Positions 1 to 9,146 of a DNA stretch of 64,000 nt are shown one piece after another; position 1 is the stretch's first letter; every line of letters begins with the position of its first letter. The notes under the pieces were generated by a model. That model did no database searches, was not told where the DNA came from, and saw only the letters and a program-made list of their open reading frames with translations. The stretch lies in NCBI GenBank assembly GCA_930633495.1, contig CAKNFJ010000001.1, positions 2,229,001-2,293,000 of the forward strand, written 5' to 3'. This DNA is from Hyphomicrobiales bacterium (GTDB taxonomy: Bacteria; Pseudomonadota; Alphaproteobacteria; Rhizobiales; Beijerinckiaceae). Position numbers and translations under genes: made by a program.

Positions 1-2
1 CG

Positions 3-974
3 CGGGCCGGCATCCCGGTTCTGCTCGTCGATATCGTGCCCGAGCATGTCGAGGCCTGCCGGACGCGCGGGCTCGCCATCACCGGCCCGGTCGAGGAATT
101 CCGGCAAGTGGTGCCCGCCGTGACCCCGGCCAAGCTGACCGGCCGCTATAGCCGCATCGTGCTCGCGGTGAAAGCCGGCGCGACGGAAGCCGCACTCGCG
201 GCGCTCACACCGCATCTGGCCGAGGACGGTTTCGTGCTTTCCGCCCAGAACGGGCTCAATGAGCTCGCCATCGCCAAGGCCGTCGGCGAGCGGCGGACCA
301 TGGGCTGCTTCGTCAATTTCGGCGCCGACTGGCTGGGTCCCGGCGAAATCCTCTACGGCAATCGCGGTGCGACGGTCGTCGGCGAGCTCGACGGGTCGAT
401 GAGCGAGCGCGTCATCGAGATGCACCGGCTCATGCGGCTGTTCGAGCCGGACGCGATCCTGACCGACAACATCTTCGGCTATCTCTGGGGCAAGCTGGCC
501 TATGGCGCGATGCTGTTCGGGACGGCGCTGACCGACGATTCGATGTCGGCGAACTTCGCCGATCTGCAGCGCCTGCCGGTCTGGCTCGCGCTCGGGCGCG
601 AGGTCGGCGCGGTCGCGGCCAGGCGCGGCGTCATTTCGCTCGGTTTCGGCGCGTTCGACCCGATGGTCTTCGCGCCGGGACGGCCGGAAGGCCCGCAGGT
701 CGAGACGATCAACTGGCTCGCCCATTACACCGCGCAGACGGCCAAGACCCATTCCGGCATCTGGCGCGATCTCGCCGTGCGCAAGCGCAAGACCGAGGTC
801 GATCCGCAGATCGGCGTCATCGCGACGCTCGGCCGCGAGGTCGGCGTGGCGACGCCGGCGCTGGAGACGCTGGTTTCACTGATCCACGACATCGAGGAAG
901 GCCGCCGCCGGATGGCCTTCGAAACGCTGAAGGTACTGATCGATCGATGCAGATCCGCTTCGACAACCGCGTAG
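3..974 (+). CDS. Ketopantoate reductase family protein (5' end outside window)
   Basis: The reading frame is open from base 3, so the start codon and the first part of the NAD(P)-binding fold lie before the window. What remains begins in the Rossmann domain (residues IPVLLVDIV, a beta strand followed by an acidic dinucleotide-binding position) and continues into an all-helical C-terminal half containing NIFGYLWGKLAYGA. This layout matches the PanE/ApbA family of 2-dehydropantoate 2-reductases. The family includes true pantothenate enzymes but also many paralogues acting on other 2-oxo acids, so the substrate is open. The 3' end overlaps the next gene by 28 bases, which suggests translational coupling with a dehydrogenase and argues for a catabolic paralogue rather than the housekeeping panE. 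Confidence 0.75.
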   Translation, partial: RAGIPVLLVDIVPEHVEACRTRGLAITGPVEEFRQVVPAVTPAKLTGRYSRIVLAVKAGATEAALAALTPHLAEDGFVLSAQNGLNELAIAKAVGERRTMGCFVNFGADWLGPGEILYGNRGATVVGELDGSMSERVIEMHRLMRLFEPDAILTDNIFGYLWGKLAYGAMLFGTALTDDSMSANFADLQRLPVWLALGREVGAVAARRGVISLGFGAFDPMVFAPGRPEGPQVETINWLAHYTAQTAKTHSGIWRDLAVRKRKTEVDPQIGVIATLGREVGVATPALETLVSLIHDIEEGRRRMAFETLKVLIDRCRSASTTA

Positions 975-1702
975 CTCTCGTCACCGGCGCGGCCCAGGGC
1001 ATCGGGCGTGCCATCGCGGCCGCATTGGCGCAGGCCGGTGCGCGCGTCCATCTCGTCGACATCGACGCCGACGGGGTGCGGGCGACAGCACAGGAGATCG
1101 GCGCGACCGGGCATGCCGCCGATCTCGGCTCGCCCGAGGCGGCGCAGGCGCTGGTCCACGACATCGTCGTAGCGGAGGGAAGGCTCGACCTTCTCGTCCA
1201 TGCCGCCGGCGGCGTACGCGGACAGGTCGGGCGGGCGATCGAGGAGATTTCGGAAGCGGACTGGCGCGTCATCTTCGCCGCCAATGTCGATGCCGCCTTC
1301 TTCCTGGCGCAGGCGGCGGCGCCCGCGATGAAGCAGGCCGGCTATGGCCGGATCGTGACGATCTCCTCGGGGGCGGGCTTGAGGCCGAGCCTTACCGGCA
1401 TCCAGGCCTATGCCAGCGCCAAGCATGCGCTGGTCGGGCTGACCAGGCAGCTCGCCTGGGAGTTCGGCCCGCACGGCATTACGGTGAATTCGGTGGCGCC
1501 GGGCTTCGTGCGCTCCAATCCGGCGACCGAGCGGCAATGGCAGAGCTATGGGCCGGAAGGACAGAAGCGCCTCGTCGAGAGCATCCACACCCGCCGGCTC
1601 GGCACGCCCGAGGATATCGCCAACGCGACGCTGTTCTTCCTGAGCGAGCAGGCCGGCTGGGTCAGCGGACAGGTGCTTTCGGTGGATGGCGGACGGTCGT
1701 AG
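947..1702 (+). CDS. SDR family oxidoreductase
   Basis: A 251-residue classical short-chain dehydrogenase/reductase. The glycine-rich cofactor motif TGAAQGIG is near residue 14, an NAG-like element (HAAGG) is near residue 87, and the catalytic Ser/YxxxK set is seen as ISSGAG and YASAK. An acidic residue (VDID) ends the second beta strand, which in this family usually means preference for NAD over NADP. The C-terminal end VSGQVLSVDGGRS is typical of FabG-like SDRs. The start overlaps the upstream reductase gene, so the two are probably co-transcribed and may act on successive intermediates. The real substrate cannot be read from sequence. Confidence 0.85.
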   Translation: MQIRFDNRVALVTGAAQGIGRAIAAALAQAGARVHLVDIDADGVRATAQEIGATGHAADLGSPEAAQALVHDIVVAEGRLDLLVHAAGGVRGQVGRAIEEISEADWRVIFAANVDAAFFLAQAAAPAMKQAGYGRIVTISSGAGLRPSLTGIQAYASAKHALVGLTRQLAWEFGPHGITVNSVAPGFVRSNPATERQWQSYGPEGQKRLVESIHTRRLGTPEDIANATLFFLSEQAGWVSGQVLSVDGGRS

Positions 1703-1750
1703 CCGCTCGACGCTCCGTCACTCGCGGCAACCCGACAACGAGAAATGCGC

Positions 1751-1904
1751 GGGGAACCCTCTCCCGGAGGGAGAGGGCAGAGTGAGGGGTAGGCCGTTGG
1801 ACGCCTAGCCGAAACCTGACCGCTGCCGCGGTGCTGCTGCACTCAACTGGTCCAGGGGCCTACACCTCACCCCTGCCCCTCTCCTTACGGGAGAGGGGGT
1901 CCCC
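1751..1904. repeat. Intergenic palindromic repeat pair (GGGAGAGGG type)
   Basis: Two arms with hairpin cores, CTCTCCCGGAGGGAGAGGG near 1760 and CCTCTCCTTACGGGAGAGGG near 1878, face each other across about 70 bases between two convergent genes. A related pair lies at 38883-39033. It looks like a dispersed REP-type element and may also act as a bidirectional transcription stop. No coding potential is seen in 1703-1939. Confidence 0.6.
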
Positions 1905-1939
1905 GTGCGTGCTGTGGATGGCTGGAGGCCCGAATCGCC

Positions 1940-2374
1940 TCAGCCGCAATTCGCCTGATCAGCCGGCTGATCGGCGCCGACCATCCAGTTCGTGCCGAAG
2001 CGATCGACCAGCATGCCGAAGCGCGGCGACCAGAAGGTCTCGGCCATCGGCATGGTGATCTTGGCCCCGCCTTCGGACAGGCCGGCGAAGATGCGCTCGG
2101 CCTCCTCCGGCGTCGGCACGCTGACGCTGACCGAGACCGAGCGCATCGGCCCGTCGCTGCGGTCCGGCGGCGCGTCGGACGCCATCAGCAACTGCCCTTC
2201 GATCTCGAGGCAGGCATGCAGGATCTTGTCGCGCCATTCCGCCGGGACGTGCTCCTCGGCCGGTGTGCCCTTGTGGTCCATCATGGCCTGGATCTTGCCG
2301 CCCAGAACCTTGTGGTAGTGGGTGAAGGCCTCGCGGCAATTGCCCTCGAACATCAGATAGGTCGACAATTTCAT
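1940..2374 (-). CDS. VOC family protein (PhnB/glyoxalase-like)
   Basis: A 144-residue vicinal-oxygen-chelate fold protein starting MKLSTYLMFEGN. The start at 2374 is chosen because a perfect AGGAGG lies just upstream; the frame continues further upstream but without such a site. The pattern YLMFEGNCREAFTHYHKVLGG and the C-terminal FGMLVDRFGTNWMV match the PhnB subgroup, small proteins often misnamed as demethylubiquinone methyltransferases. The biochemical role of the group is generally unknown. It is the last gene of a four-gene minus-strand unit headed by an ArsR regulator, and VOC, DUF1579 and SRPBCC genes often travel together behind ArsR repressors. Confidence 0.85.
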   Translation of the reverse strand: MKLSTYLMFEGNCREAFTHYHKVLGGKIQAMMDHKGTPAEEHVPAEWRDKILHACLEIEGQLLMASDAPPDRSDGPMRSVSVSVSVPTPEEAERIFAGLSEGGAKITMPMAETFWSPRFGMLVDRFGTNWMVGADQPADQANCG

Positions 2375-2406
2375 CTCGTTTCCTCCTGGTTGGGACGTGA
2401 AAGCGT

Positions 2407-2889
2407 TCAGCGCTTGCGGTGGTATTGAGCGGCCATGAACTCGGTCCACTGACCATCGGGCCCGAGGGCGCGCGAGGTCAGGGTGCGATGGTCGGGCGAC
2501 AGGAAGGTTATGACGTCCTGATACTTCGCCATGGAGCCGTCGCCGGCCATGCTGGGCCCCTCGGTGTCGAGGACCAGCGATTTGCCATCGGCGGAGAGCG
2601 CGCCGTCATAAATCCACATCATCGTCATGATCGAGGCGACGAAGCTGCCGACGAAGCGGCCCTTGGCCGGGTCGAAGCCGAGCGTCATCAGGCTGGTGAC
2701 CGGCTTGCCGTCCGGGGAATCGCCCTGCCCCTCGCCGAGGGTCCAGAGCCCGCCGAGCGAGCGCACGCTCTCCGTGCCCTTCGAGGTGGAGGGCGGCTGA
2801 TCCGGCCCCATCGCGCAGGTCATCTCGGCGGTCCAGTCTCCAATCAGCTGATGGAGCCATTCATGCTCCTTCTGCGGTTCGCCCATCAT
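2407..2889 (-). CDS. DUF1579 domain protein
   Basis: A 160-residue protein matching the DUF1579 family: an N-terminal EHEWLHQLIGDW segment, a central ESVRSLGGLW and a repeated beta pattern ending near FMAAQYHRK. No catalytic motif is evident and the family has no assigned activity. The start lies a few bases after GAGGAG, and a second ATG follows immediately. It sits 32 bases before the VOC gene and 51 bases after the SRPBCC gene on the same strand, so it belongs to the ArsR-controlled unit. Confidence 0.8.
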   Translation of the reverse strand: MMGEPQKEHEWLHQLIGDWTAEMTCAMGPDQPPSTSKGTESVRSLGGLWTLGEGQGDSPDGKPVTSLMTLGFDPAKGRFVGSFVASIMTMMWIYDGALSADGKSLVLDTEGPSMAGDGSMAKYQDVITFLSPDHRTLTSRALGPDGQWTEFMAAQYHRKR

Positions 2890-2940
2890 GGTTTCTCTCC
2901 TCTGGTTTTTCGTTCTCTGGGTGCTCGGGACTACACCGCC

Positions 2941-3486
2941 TCAGGCGGCACGCTCGGCCGTGGCCTTCATGGCCTTGAGGCCGGATTCGAAATCGCCGCC
3001 GACCATGCGGTCCATGTCCATGAAGACATGCATGATCTTGCCGATAAACGGCGTCGGACCGGTCATGGTCCAGGTCACGGCCGTCCCAGATCCTTGCGGC
3101 GTCAGCGCGAAGACGACGTCGTTATGCGCCTCGAACGGCTTGAGGAAATCGAGCTTGAGCCCGAGCTTGCCCGGCGCCTGCGCCTCGGTGATGCGCATGC
3201 TGCCCTCGCCGACATTCTTGTCGCCGGCCCAGGCATAGGTCGCGCCGACGCCGTTTGCAGCGCCGCCATAGCTGCGCTTCATCGCCGGGTCCTTCTTCTC
3301 CCAGGGCGACCACGCGCCCCAGGCCCTGAAATCGGCGATCAGCGCATAGACGCGCTCCGGCGGCGCGTTGATCGTGGCGGTCCGCGTGACCTGGAAGCTA
3401 TCGGGCTTGCGGGCGGCCAGGATCAGCACGACGGCGACCCCGGCCACGACGAGGCCGAGCAGACTGAGGAGAACGGTTTTGAGCAT
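2941..3486 (-). CDS. SRPBCC family protein with N-terminal membrane anchor
   Basis: A 181-residue protein. Residues 1-26 form one hydrophobic segment (MLKTVLLSLLGLVVAGVAVV), followed by a START-like/SRPBCC ligand-binding domain recognisable from INAPPERVYALIADFRAWGAWSPWE. The frame extends upstream, but MLK at 3486 gives a sensible anchor or signal sequence. SRPBCC domains bind hydrophobic ligands. Its gene follows arsR by about 40 bases and precedes DUF1579, so expression is probably set by the palindromic operator at 3881-3910. Confidence 0.85.
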   Translation of the reverse strand: MLKTVLLSLLGLVVAGVAVVLILAARKPDSFQVTRTATINAPPERVYALIADFRAWGAWSPWEKKDPAMKRSYGGAANGVGATYAWAGDKNVGEGSMRITEAQAPGKLGLKLDFLKPFEAHNDVVFALTPQGSGTAVTWTMTGPTPFIGKIMHVFMDMDRMVGGDFESGLKAMKATAERAA

Positions 3487-3526
3487 GAGCGTCACCTGCG
3501 AAAAGGCTGAAGGGGCCGTTTGAACG

Positions 3527-3874
3527 TCAAACGCCCGGTTCATCGGGTGGTTTCGTCTTGATCTCGCGCAGCATCACGTCCAGCCGGCCCAGGCTCTGGT
3601 TCCAGAAACGGCTGTAGTGCTCCAGCCATTCCGAAACGCCCTGCAAAGGGCCGGGGTCGAGCCGGCAAGGTCGCCATTGGGCTTCCTTCCCCCGCGTGAT
3701 CAGCCCGGCGCGCTCCAGTACCTTCAGGTGCTTCGAGACGGCCGGAAGGCTCATCGCGAAGGGTTCCGCCAGCTGCTTCACCGAAGTCTCGCCTTCCGAC
3801 AGCCGGGCCAGGATGGCGCGGCGCGTCGGATCGGCCAGGGCGGCAAAAGTCAGGCTGAGCGGGTCCGTCGACAT
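3527..3874 (-). CDS. ArsR family transcriptional regulator
   Basis: A 115-residue winged-helix repressor of the SdpR/ArsR type. ALADPTRRAILARLSEGE is the classic first helix pair, and the recognition region is LPAVSKHLKVLERAGLI. No metal-binding cysteine pair is present, so it is unlikely to sense arsenic or another thiophilic metal; the substrate-free, SRPBCC-linked branch fits better. The start codon lies only six bases from a 30-bp palindrome and has no Shine-Dalgarno sequence, so the message may be leaderless. It heads the operon running down to 1940 and is probably autoregulated. Confidence 0.9.
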   Translation of the reverse strand: MSTDPLSLTFAALADPTRRAILARLSEGETSVKQLAEPFAMSLPAVSKHLKVLERAGLITRGKEAQWRPCRLDPGPLQGVSEWLEHYSRFWNQSLGRLDVMLREIKTKPPDEPGV

Positions 3875-3880
3875 CGTATG

Positions 3881-3910
3881 AAACCGATCAGTTAATTAAC
3901 TAATCGGTTT
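3881..3910. promoter_or_regulatory. Palindromic operator upstream of arsR
   Basis: A 30-base inverted repeat, half-sites AAACCGAT and ATCGGTTT around the core AGTTAATTAACT. It is self-complementary at 28 of 30 positions; the only asymmetry is the C/A pair at positions 9 and 22. It stands out as an A+T-rich patch. Placement six bases before the arsR start suggests that it contains the promoter -10 region and the repressor site. Confidence 0.8.
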
Positions 3911-4034
3911 ACTAAAGCGATCCTCCCCGGCTGTCAACCGCCTTCCGGGACAGATTGTCCCCGGCCGCCGCCGGTTGTTGTCAGGAACCCGGAGGCACAG
4001 CTAGAACCGGTTGGCGAGGAGGATGCATCCGCTC

Positions 4035-5489
4035 ATGAGTTTCGAGACCGCAGCGACACCCGAGGCCGCCGTCGACCGGCTCGAACGGCTCTATGACGAC
4101 GCCCGCTCTGCGTTACGCGGCGACCTGCAGCGCTTCTTCGACACCGGGCAGGCACCGACCGTCGAGGAGCGCGAGCGCTATCGCTATCCGATGCTGCGCG
4201 TGACCTATGAGCCGTCGAAGCTGCCGGCGGCGACGCGGCGCGGCTACGCCAAGTTCGCCGCGCCTGGCATCTATTCGACCACGGTGACCCAGCCGGCCGA
4301 GTTCCGGGCCTATCTGCTCGACCAGCTCCGGCCGCTCGTCGCCGAATACGGCGCGACGATCGAGACCGGCATCAGCACGCAGGAGATTCCCTATCCCTAC
4401 GCGATCGAGGGCGGGGACGAACTCGGACGCGGGACGATCACGGCCACCGAACTCGCGCGCCATTTCCCCACGCCGCTGCTCGCCCTGGTCGGCGACGAGA
4501 TCGCGGACGGGACCTACGACCTTGTCGAGGGCGAACCACGCCCGCTGTCCCTGTTCGACGCGGTCAGGGTCGATTATTCCCTGCGACGCCTGATGCATTA
4601 CACCGGCACGGACTGGCGGGCGGTGCAGCCCTGGGTTCTGCTGACCAATTATCACCGCTATGTCGACCAGTTCGTCCGGCTCGGCCTCGCCGAGATCGAG
4701 GCCGGCACCGCCGAGGCGCTGGTCGCGCCCGGCGGCATCCGCATCGACAAGGACGGCATCGATGTTTCGGCGGCAGAACGGGTGATGTCGGCGCCCTGGC
4801 ACCGTTTCCAGATGCCGGCCTATCACCTCATTCGGAAAAGCGGCGAGGGCGTGACCCTGGTCAATATCGGCGTCGGTCCCTCCAACGCGAAGAACATCAC
4901 CGACCATCTCGCGGTGCTGAGGCCCAATTGCTGGCTGATGGTCGGCCATTGCGGGGGCCTGCGCCAGACCCAGATCATCGGCGACTACGTCCTCGCCCAT
5001 GCCTATCTCCGGCAGGACCGCATCCTCGACGACCTCGTGCCGCCGGATATCCCGATTCCGGCGCTGGCCGAAGTCCAGGTCGCGCTGCAGGAGGCTGCGG
5101 CCGAGATCACCGGCGAGAAGGGCGACCAGCTGAAGCAGCGGCTGCGCACCGGCACGGTCGTGACCCAGGACGACCGCAACTGGGAACTGCAATGGACCAA
5201 GGAGCGCCGGCGCATCAATCTCTCGCGCGCCATCGCGGTCGACATGGAATCCGGCACCATCGCGGCGCAAGGCTACCGCCTGCGCGTGCCCTACGGCACG
5301 CTGCTCTGCGTCTCCGACAAGCCGCTCCATGGCGAGATCAAGCTGCCCGGCGCCGCCAACGCCTTCTATGAGCGCGCCGTCGGCGAGCATCTGCGGATCG
5401 GGCTCGCCGCGCTGGAGAAGCTGAAGGAAGCGGGCTCGGCCATCCATTCGCGCAAGCTCAGGAGCTTCGACGAGCCGCCGTTCAGGTAA
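4035..5489 (+). CDS. amn: AMP nucleosidase
   Basis: Hydrolyses AMP to adenine and ribose 5-phosphate. About 484 residues from the ATG at 4035, which is placed 12 bases after GAGGAGG; an in-frame ATG at 4023 and a TTG at 4011 are alternatives. The N-terminal regulatory domain holds the long helical MSFETAATPEAAVDRLERLY region. The C-terminal half is a nucleoside-phosphorylase fold with NIGVGPSNAKNITDHLAVL, MVGHCGGLRQTQ and the purine-site segment AVDMESGTIAAQGYR. Length and motif order match Amn of proteobacteria. It stands alone, flanked by the arsR operator region and a palindromic repeat. Confidence 0.93.
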   Translation: MSFETAATPEAAVDRLERLYDDARSALRGDLQRFFDTGQAPTVEERERYRYPMLRVTYEPSKLPAATRRGYAKFAAPGIYSTTVTQPAEFRAYLLDQLRPLVAEYGATIETGISTQEIPYPYAIEGGDELGRGTITATELARHFPTPLLALVGDEIADGTYDLVEGEPRPLSLFDAVRVDYSLRRLMHYTGTDWRAVQPWVLLTNYHRYVDQFVRLGLAEIEAGTAEALVAPGGIRIDKDGIDVSAAERVMSAPWHRFQMPAYHLIRKSGEGVTLVNIGVGPSNAKNITDHLAVLRPNCWLMVGHCGGLRQTQIIGDYVLAHAYLRQDRILDDLVPPDIPIPALAEVQVALQEAAAEITGEKGDQLKQRLRTGTVVTQDDRNWELQWTKERRRINLSRAIAVDMESGTIAAQGYRLRVPYGTLLCVSDKPLHGEIKLPGAANAFYERAVGEHLRIGLAALEKLKEAGSAIHSRKLRSFDEPPFR

Positions 5490-5502
5490 GTCAAAGGAAG
5501 GG

Positions 5503-5600
5503 CGTCATGCTCGGGCTCGACCCTAGCATCTCAGGACGAGGAGGCGCCTCTTCCTGCCTGAGATTCTCGGGTCGAAGCTGCACTTCGCCCGAGAATGACG
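5503..5600. repeat. Dispersed ~95-bp inverted repeat (CGTCATNCTCGGG type), copy 1
   Basis: Begins CGTCATGCTCGGG and ends CCCGAGAATGACG, so the termini are inverted copies; internal GCATCTCAGGA and CTGAGATTCTCGGG segments add further hairpins. Other copies are at 8958-9050 and 9942-10024, with a half copy at 39079-39099. All are intergenic. Confidence 0.75.
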
Positions 5601-5614
5601 GCCAAGGGCTCGCC

Positions 5615-7171
5615 TCAGCCGAACACCCCGTAAGCCAGCAAACCCGCGATCACCCAGAGCGCGATATTGCCCCAACGGTTGCGCCGGGCCTCCGCGCGCC
5701 CGATCGCCTCGACGCTGCGCTCGTCGAGCACGAAACCGTTGCGCGAGGCGTCTTCCAACTGACCGAGCACGCGCTGGGCACGGCCGATCGTGTCGGGCAG
5801 TGCGGCAAGCGAACCGAGCAGCGAATGGGCGCCGCGCCCGGCCTCCTGCAACCGCCCGATCGGGCCGAGATTGGCGGTGATCCAGTCGCGCACGACGGGA
5901 TCGGCCGTGCCCCACATGTCGAGATGCGGATCGAGCGAACGGGCGACGCCCTCGACCACCACCATCGTCTTCTGCAGCATGACGAGCTCGGTGCGCGTCG
6001 CCATGTCGAACATGCCGGTGATCTCGAAGAGCAGGGTCAGGACCTTGGCCATCGAGATCTGGTCGGCGCGCTTGTCGTGGATCGGCTCGCCAACGGCACG
6101 GATCGCCTGGGCGAAATCCTCGACGTCATGATGGGCCGGGACATAGCCGGCCTCGAAATGCACCACCGCGACACGGCGATAGTCGCGTGTGATGAAGCCG
6201 AGCAGGATCTCGGCGAGGAAGCGCCGCTCCTTCAGGCCGAGGCGGCCCATGATGCCGCCGTCGACCGCGACGAGACGTCCTTCCGCATCGACGAAGAGGT
6301 TTCCGGGATGCATGTCGGCGTGGAAGAAGCCGTCGCGGATCGCGTGCTTCAGGAAGGATTGGATGATCTTGCGGGCAAGCTCCGGCAGATCGTGGCCGGC
6401 GGCGCGTAGGCCCTCGACATCGGAGAGACGCACGCCGTCGATCCACTCGTCGACCAGCATCTCGCGTGCGGTCAGCTGCCAATCCGGCTCCGGCACGCGG
6501 AAATCGGCGTCTTCCTTGGTATTCTCGGCGAATTCAGAGAGGGCGGCCGCTTCGAGCCGGAGGTCCATTTCCATCGCGACCGAGCGCGCCAGCGTCTCGA
6601 CGACGCCGGTGAAGCGCAGGCGGCGCGCCTCGGCGGAACGCTGCTCGGCCTGCTCGGCACCGAAGCGCATCGCCGCCAGATCGCGGTTGAAACGGTCGCG
6701 GATGCCGGGACGCAGGACCTTCACCGCGACCTCGCGGCCATCCTTCAGCCGGGCGCGATGGACCTGCGCGATCGAGGCGGCCGCCACCGGTTGGCTGAAT
6801 TCCGGGAACAGCGTCTCCAGCGGAACACCATGTGCCGCCTCGACGATGGCACGCGCCTCGGCCATCGGGAAGGCCGGCATCCGGTCCTGCAGGGCCGAGA
6901 GATCCTCGGCGATCTTCATGCCGACGACATCGGGCCGCGTCGCGAGGAACTGGCCGAACTTGACGTAGGACGGCCCGAGCCGGGTCAGCGCCGCCGCGAG
7001 CCGTGTCGCGGAGGAGCCGGCCCCGCGGCGCTCGATCAGCCGGCCCATGCGGATCAGGCCACGCGCCAGCGGCGGCAGCACGGAAGGGTCGACCAGCGCC
7101 AGCGCGCCCTCGCGCGCCAGCACGAAGCCGACGCGCGCGCCGCGCAGCATGTGGAAGAAGGAGGAGATCAT
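5615..7171 (-). CDS. ubiB: Ubiquinone biosynthesis kinase-like protein UbiB
   Basis: A 518-residue ABC1/AarF/UbiB atypical kinase required for ubiquinone synthesis. The family KxGQ motif appears as YVKFGQFLATRPD near residue 70, the A-rich nucleotide loop as AAASIAQVHRA, the ATP lysine in EVAVKVLRPG, the catalytic loop as FFHADMHPGNLF and the metal-binding DxG as VAVDGGIMG. The last 20 or so residues are hydrophobic (ALWVIAGLLAYGV), the expected inner-membrane anchor. It follows ubiE by 16 bases on the same strand, the usual alphaproteobacterial ubiE-ubiB arrangement. Confidence 0.95.
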   Translation of the reverse strand: MISSFFHMLRGARVGFVLAREGALALVDPSVLPPLARGLIRMGRLIERRGAGSSATRLAAALTRLGPSYVKFGQFLATRPDVVGMKIAEDLSALQDRMPAFPMAEARAIVEAAHGVPLETLFPEFSQPVAAASIAQVHRARLKDGREVAVKVLRPGIRDRFNRDLAAMRFGAEQAEQRSAEARRLRFTGVVETLARSVAMEMDLRLEAAALSEFAENTKEDADFRVPEPDWQLTAREMLVDEWIDGVRLSDVEGLRAAGHDLPELARKIIQSFLKHAIRDGFFHADMHPGNLFVDAEGRLVAVDGGIMGRLGLKERRFLAEILLGFITRDYRRVAVVHFEAGYVPAHHDVEDFAQAIRAVGEPIHDKRADQISMAKVLTLLFEITGMFDMATRTELVMLQKTMVVVEGVARSLDPHLDMWGTADPVVRDWITANLGPIGRLQEAGRGAHSLLGSLAALPDTIGRAQRVLGQLEDASRNGFVLDERSVEAIGRAEARRNRWGNIALWVIAGLLAYGVFG

Positions 7172-7187
7172 GCCGCCGCAGCCAGCA

Positions 7188-7949
7188 TCACAGCTTCCAG
7201 CCGGAATGCAGCGCCACGACGCCGCCCGTCATCGGCGTGAACTTTGCCCGGCGGAAGCCGGCATCCTCGATCATGTTCGCGAAGGCCTGCGGCTTGGGAA
7301 ACTTGCGGATCGATTCGACGAGATACTGGTAGGGTTCCGCCTCGCCGGTCACCATCCGGCCCATCGGCGGGATGACCTTGAAGGAATAGGTCTCGTAGAT
7401 CTTGTCGAGCAGCGGCACGTCGACATGGCTGAATTCGAGGCAGAGGAAGCGCCCGCCGCGCTTCAGCACGCGATAGGCCTCGGCCAGCGCCTTGTCGATG
7501 CGCGGCACGTTCCGGATGCCGAAGGCGATGGTGTAGCAATCAAAATGGTTGTCCGGTAGGCCGAGCTCCTCGGCATTACCCTGGACGAAGCGGATGCGGT
7601 CATCCTCCGGGAAGCGCTTGTCGGCACGCTCGCGCCCGACGCGCAGCATGTCGGCGTTGATGTCGAGCACCGTCACATCGGTTTGCGGGCCGCCGGCCTC
7701 CAGCACCGAGAAGGCGACATCGCCCGTGCCACCGGCGACGTCGAGATGGTGGAAGGGCCGGTCCTTGGCCGGGTTGATCGCGGTCAGCAGCGCGCTCTTC
7801 CAGGCCCGGTGCAGGCCGCCCGACATCAAATCGTTCATCAGGTCGTAGCGGTTGGCGACCTTGTGGAAGACGTCGTCGACCTTGGCCTGCTTCTCGGCGA
7901 GCTTCACCGTCTCGAAGCCGAAATGGGTGGTGTCGGAAGCTGCTGTCAC
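7188..7949 (-). CDS. ubiE: Ubiquinone/menaquinone C-methyltransferase UbiE
   Basis: SAM-dependent C-methyltransferase acting on 2-polyprenyl-6-methoxy-benzoquinol. Key signatures are [25 protein letters not shown], motif [13 protein letters not shown] and the UbiE tail [20 protein letters not shown]. The GTG at 7949 gives about 253 residues, matching the family; an in-frame TTG at 8000 would add 17 residues, and neither has a strong ribosome site, so the start is uncertain. It is divergent from mutM and co-directional with ubiB. Confidence 0.93.
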   Translation of the reverse strand: MTAASDTTHFGFETVKLAEKQAKVDDVFHKVANRYDLMNDLMSGGLHRAWKSALLTAINPAKDRPFHHLDVAGGTGDVAFSVLEAGGPQTDVTVLDINADMLRVGRERADKRFPEDDRIRFVQGNAEELGLPDNHFDCYTIAFGIRNVPRIDKALAEAYRVLKRGGRFLCLEFSHVDVPLLDKIYETYSFKVIPPMGRMVTGEAEPYQYLVESIRKFPKPQAFANMIEDAGFRRAKFTPMTGGVVALHSGWKL

Positions 7950-8062
7950 GGTCGGGCCGGCCTTGTGCAAATCTGTCTTGTATTCGCGTGAGCCGATCAA
8001 TAGCCAAAGGCGGCGGGCTTGTCGCGGGCCCTCTCGACGCAGGCTTTACGAAGGTCTTTGAC

Positions 8063-8950
8063 ATGCCGGAGCTCCCCGAGGTCGAAACCGTCCGGCGCGG
8101 GCTGGAGCCCGCCATGCTGGGCGAGCGTTTCGCACGCGTCGAACAGCGCCGACCGGACCTGCGCTTTCCGCTGCCCGAGCGTTTCGCCGAGCGCCTGACC
8201 GGGCGGCGGATCGAGGCCCTGTCGCGGCGGGCGAAGTACCTCGTCGCCGATCTCGACGATGGCGAAGCCTTGATCATGCATCTGGGCATGAGCGGACGCT
8301 TCATCGTCGAGGCGCCCGGCACGCCACCGACCGAGCCCGGCTCCTATTATAATGAGATCGGCCGGCACCTGATCCACGACCATGTCGTGTTCGAGATGGG
8401 GACGGGTGCGCGCGTCACTTACAACGACGTGCGCCGCTTCGGTTTCATGGACCTCGTGCCGCGCGCCGAGCTCGCAGCCTCGAAGCATTTTGCCGGCATG
8501 GGCATCGAACCGCTCGGCAACGAGCTTTCCGGCGAAACGCTTGCCAAGCTGTTTTCGGGCAAGATCGCGCCGCTGAAGGCCGCGCTGCTCGACCAGCGGC
8601 TCGTGGCGGGCCTCGGCAATATCTATGTCTGCGAGGCGCTGTTCCGCGCCGGACTTCATCCAGAAGCGGAAGCCGGAACGATCGCGACGCCGACCGGCCG
8701 GCCGCGCGACAAGGCACACGAACTCGCCCGCATCATCCGCGAGGTGCTGGAGGAGGCGGTCGCCGCCGGCGGCTCGACCTTGCGCGACTTCGCCCATGCC
8801 GACGGCTCGCTCGGCTATTTCCAGCACCGTTTCCGGGTCTATGACCGCGAGGGGGAGACCTGCGTCACGCCGGGCTGCGGCCAGCCGGTGAAGCGGCTGG
8901 TGCAGTCGGGCCGGTCGACCTTCTATTGCGAGAGCTGCCAGAGGCGGTAA
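8063..8950 (+). CDS. mutM: Formamidopyrimidine-DNA glycosylase
   Basis: Base-excision repair enzyme for 8-oxoguanine and ring-opened purines. It starts [15 protein letters not shown]: Pro2 is the Schiff-base nucleophile and Glu3 the acid. The frame is open for 25 codons upstream, but only the ATG at 8063 exposes Pro2. The helix-two-turn-helix [14 protein letters not shown] and the C-terminal zinc finger (CVTPGCG ... YCESC, spacing C-x4-C ... C-x2-C) are intact. About 295 residues, normal for the family. Divergent from ubiE, as in many Hyphomicrobiales. Confidence 0.96.
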   Translation: MPELPEVETVRRGLEPAMLGERFARVEQRRPDLRFPLPERFAERLTGRRIEALSRRAKYLVADLDDGEALIMHLGMSGRFIVEAPGTPPTEPGSYYNEIGRHLIHDHVVFEMGTGARVTYNDVRRFGFMDLVPRAELAASKHFAGMGIEPLGNELSGETLAKLFSGKIAPLKAALLDQRLVAGLGNIYVCEALFRAGLHPEAEAGTIATPTGRPRDKAHELARIIREVLEEAVAAGGSTLRDFAHADGSLGYFQHRFRVYDREGETCVTPGCGQPVKRLVQSGRSTFYCESCQRR

Positions 8951-8957
8951 CCACCCG

Positions 8958-9050
8958 CGTCATTCTCGGGCTTGGCCCGAGAATCTCGGGCCGTAAGGGC
9001 AAGGGAGCCTCCTCTTGCATGAGATGCTCGGGTCAAGCCCGAGCATGACG
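8958..9050. repeat. Dispersed inverted repeat, copy 2
   Basis: CGTCATTCTCGGG at the left end is mirrored by CCCGAGCATGACG at the right end, with an inner TTGGCCCGAGAATCTCGGG hairpin. It lies just after mutM and before the enoyl-CoA hydratase gene and may terminate mutM transcription. Confidence 0.75.
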
Positions 9051-9146
9051 CGCTCTTGATCCCATGCGCGGATGTGTTGAACACGCATGGACCGCCGTCC
9101 ACACCCCCGCTAAAGCTGGCGGCACAGGAGCATCCGGGAGGCCGCC

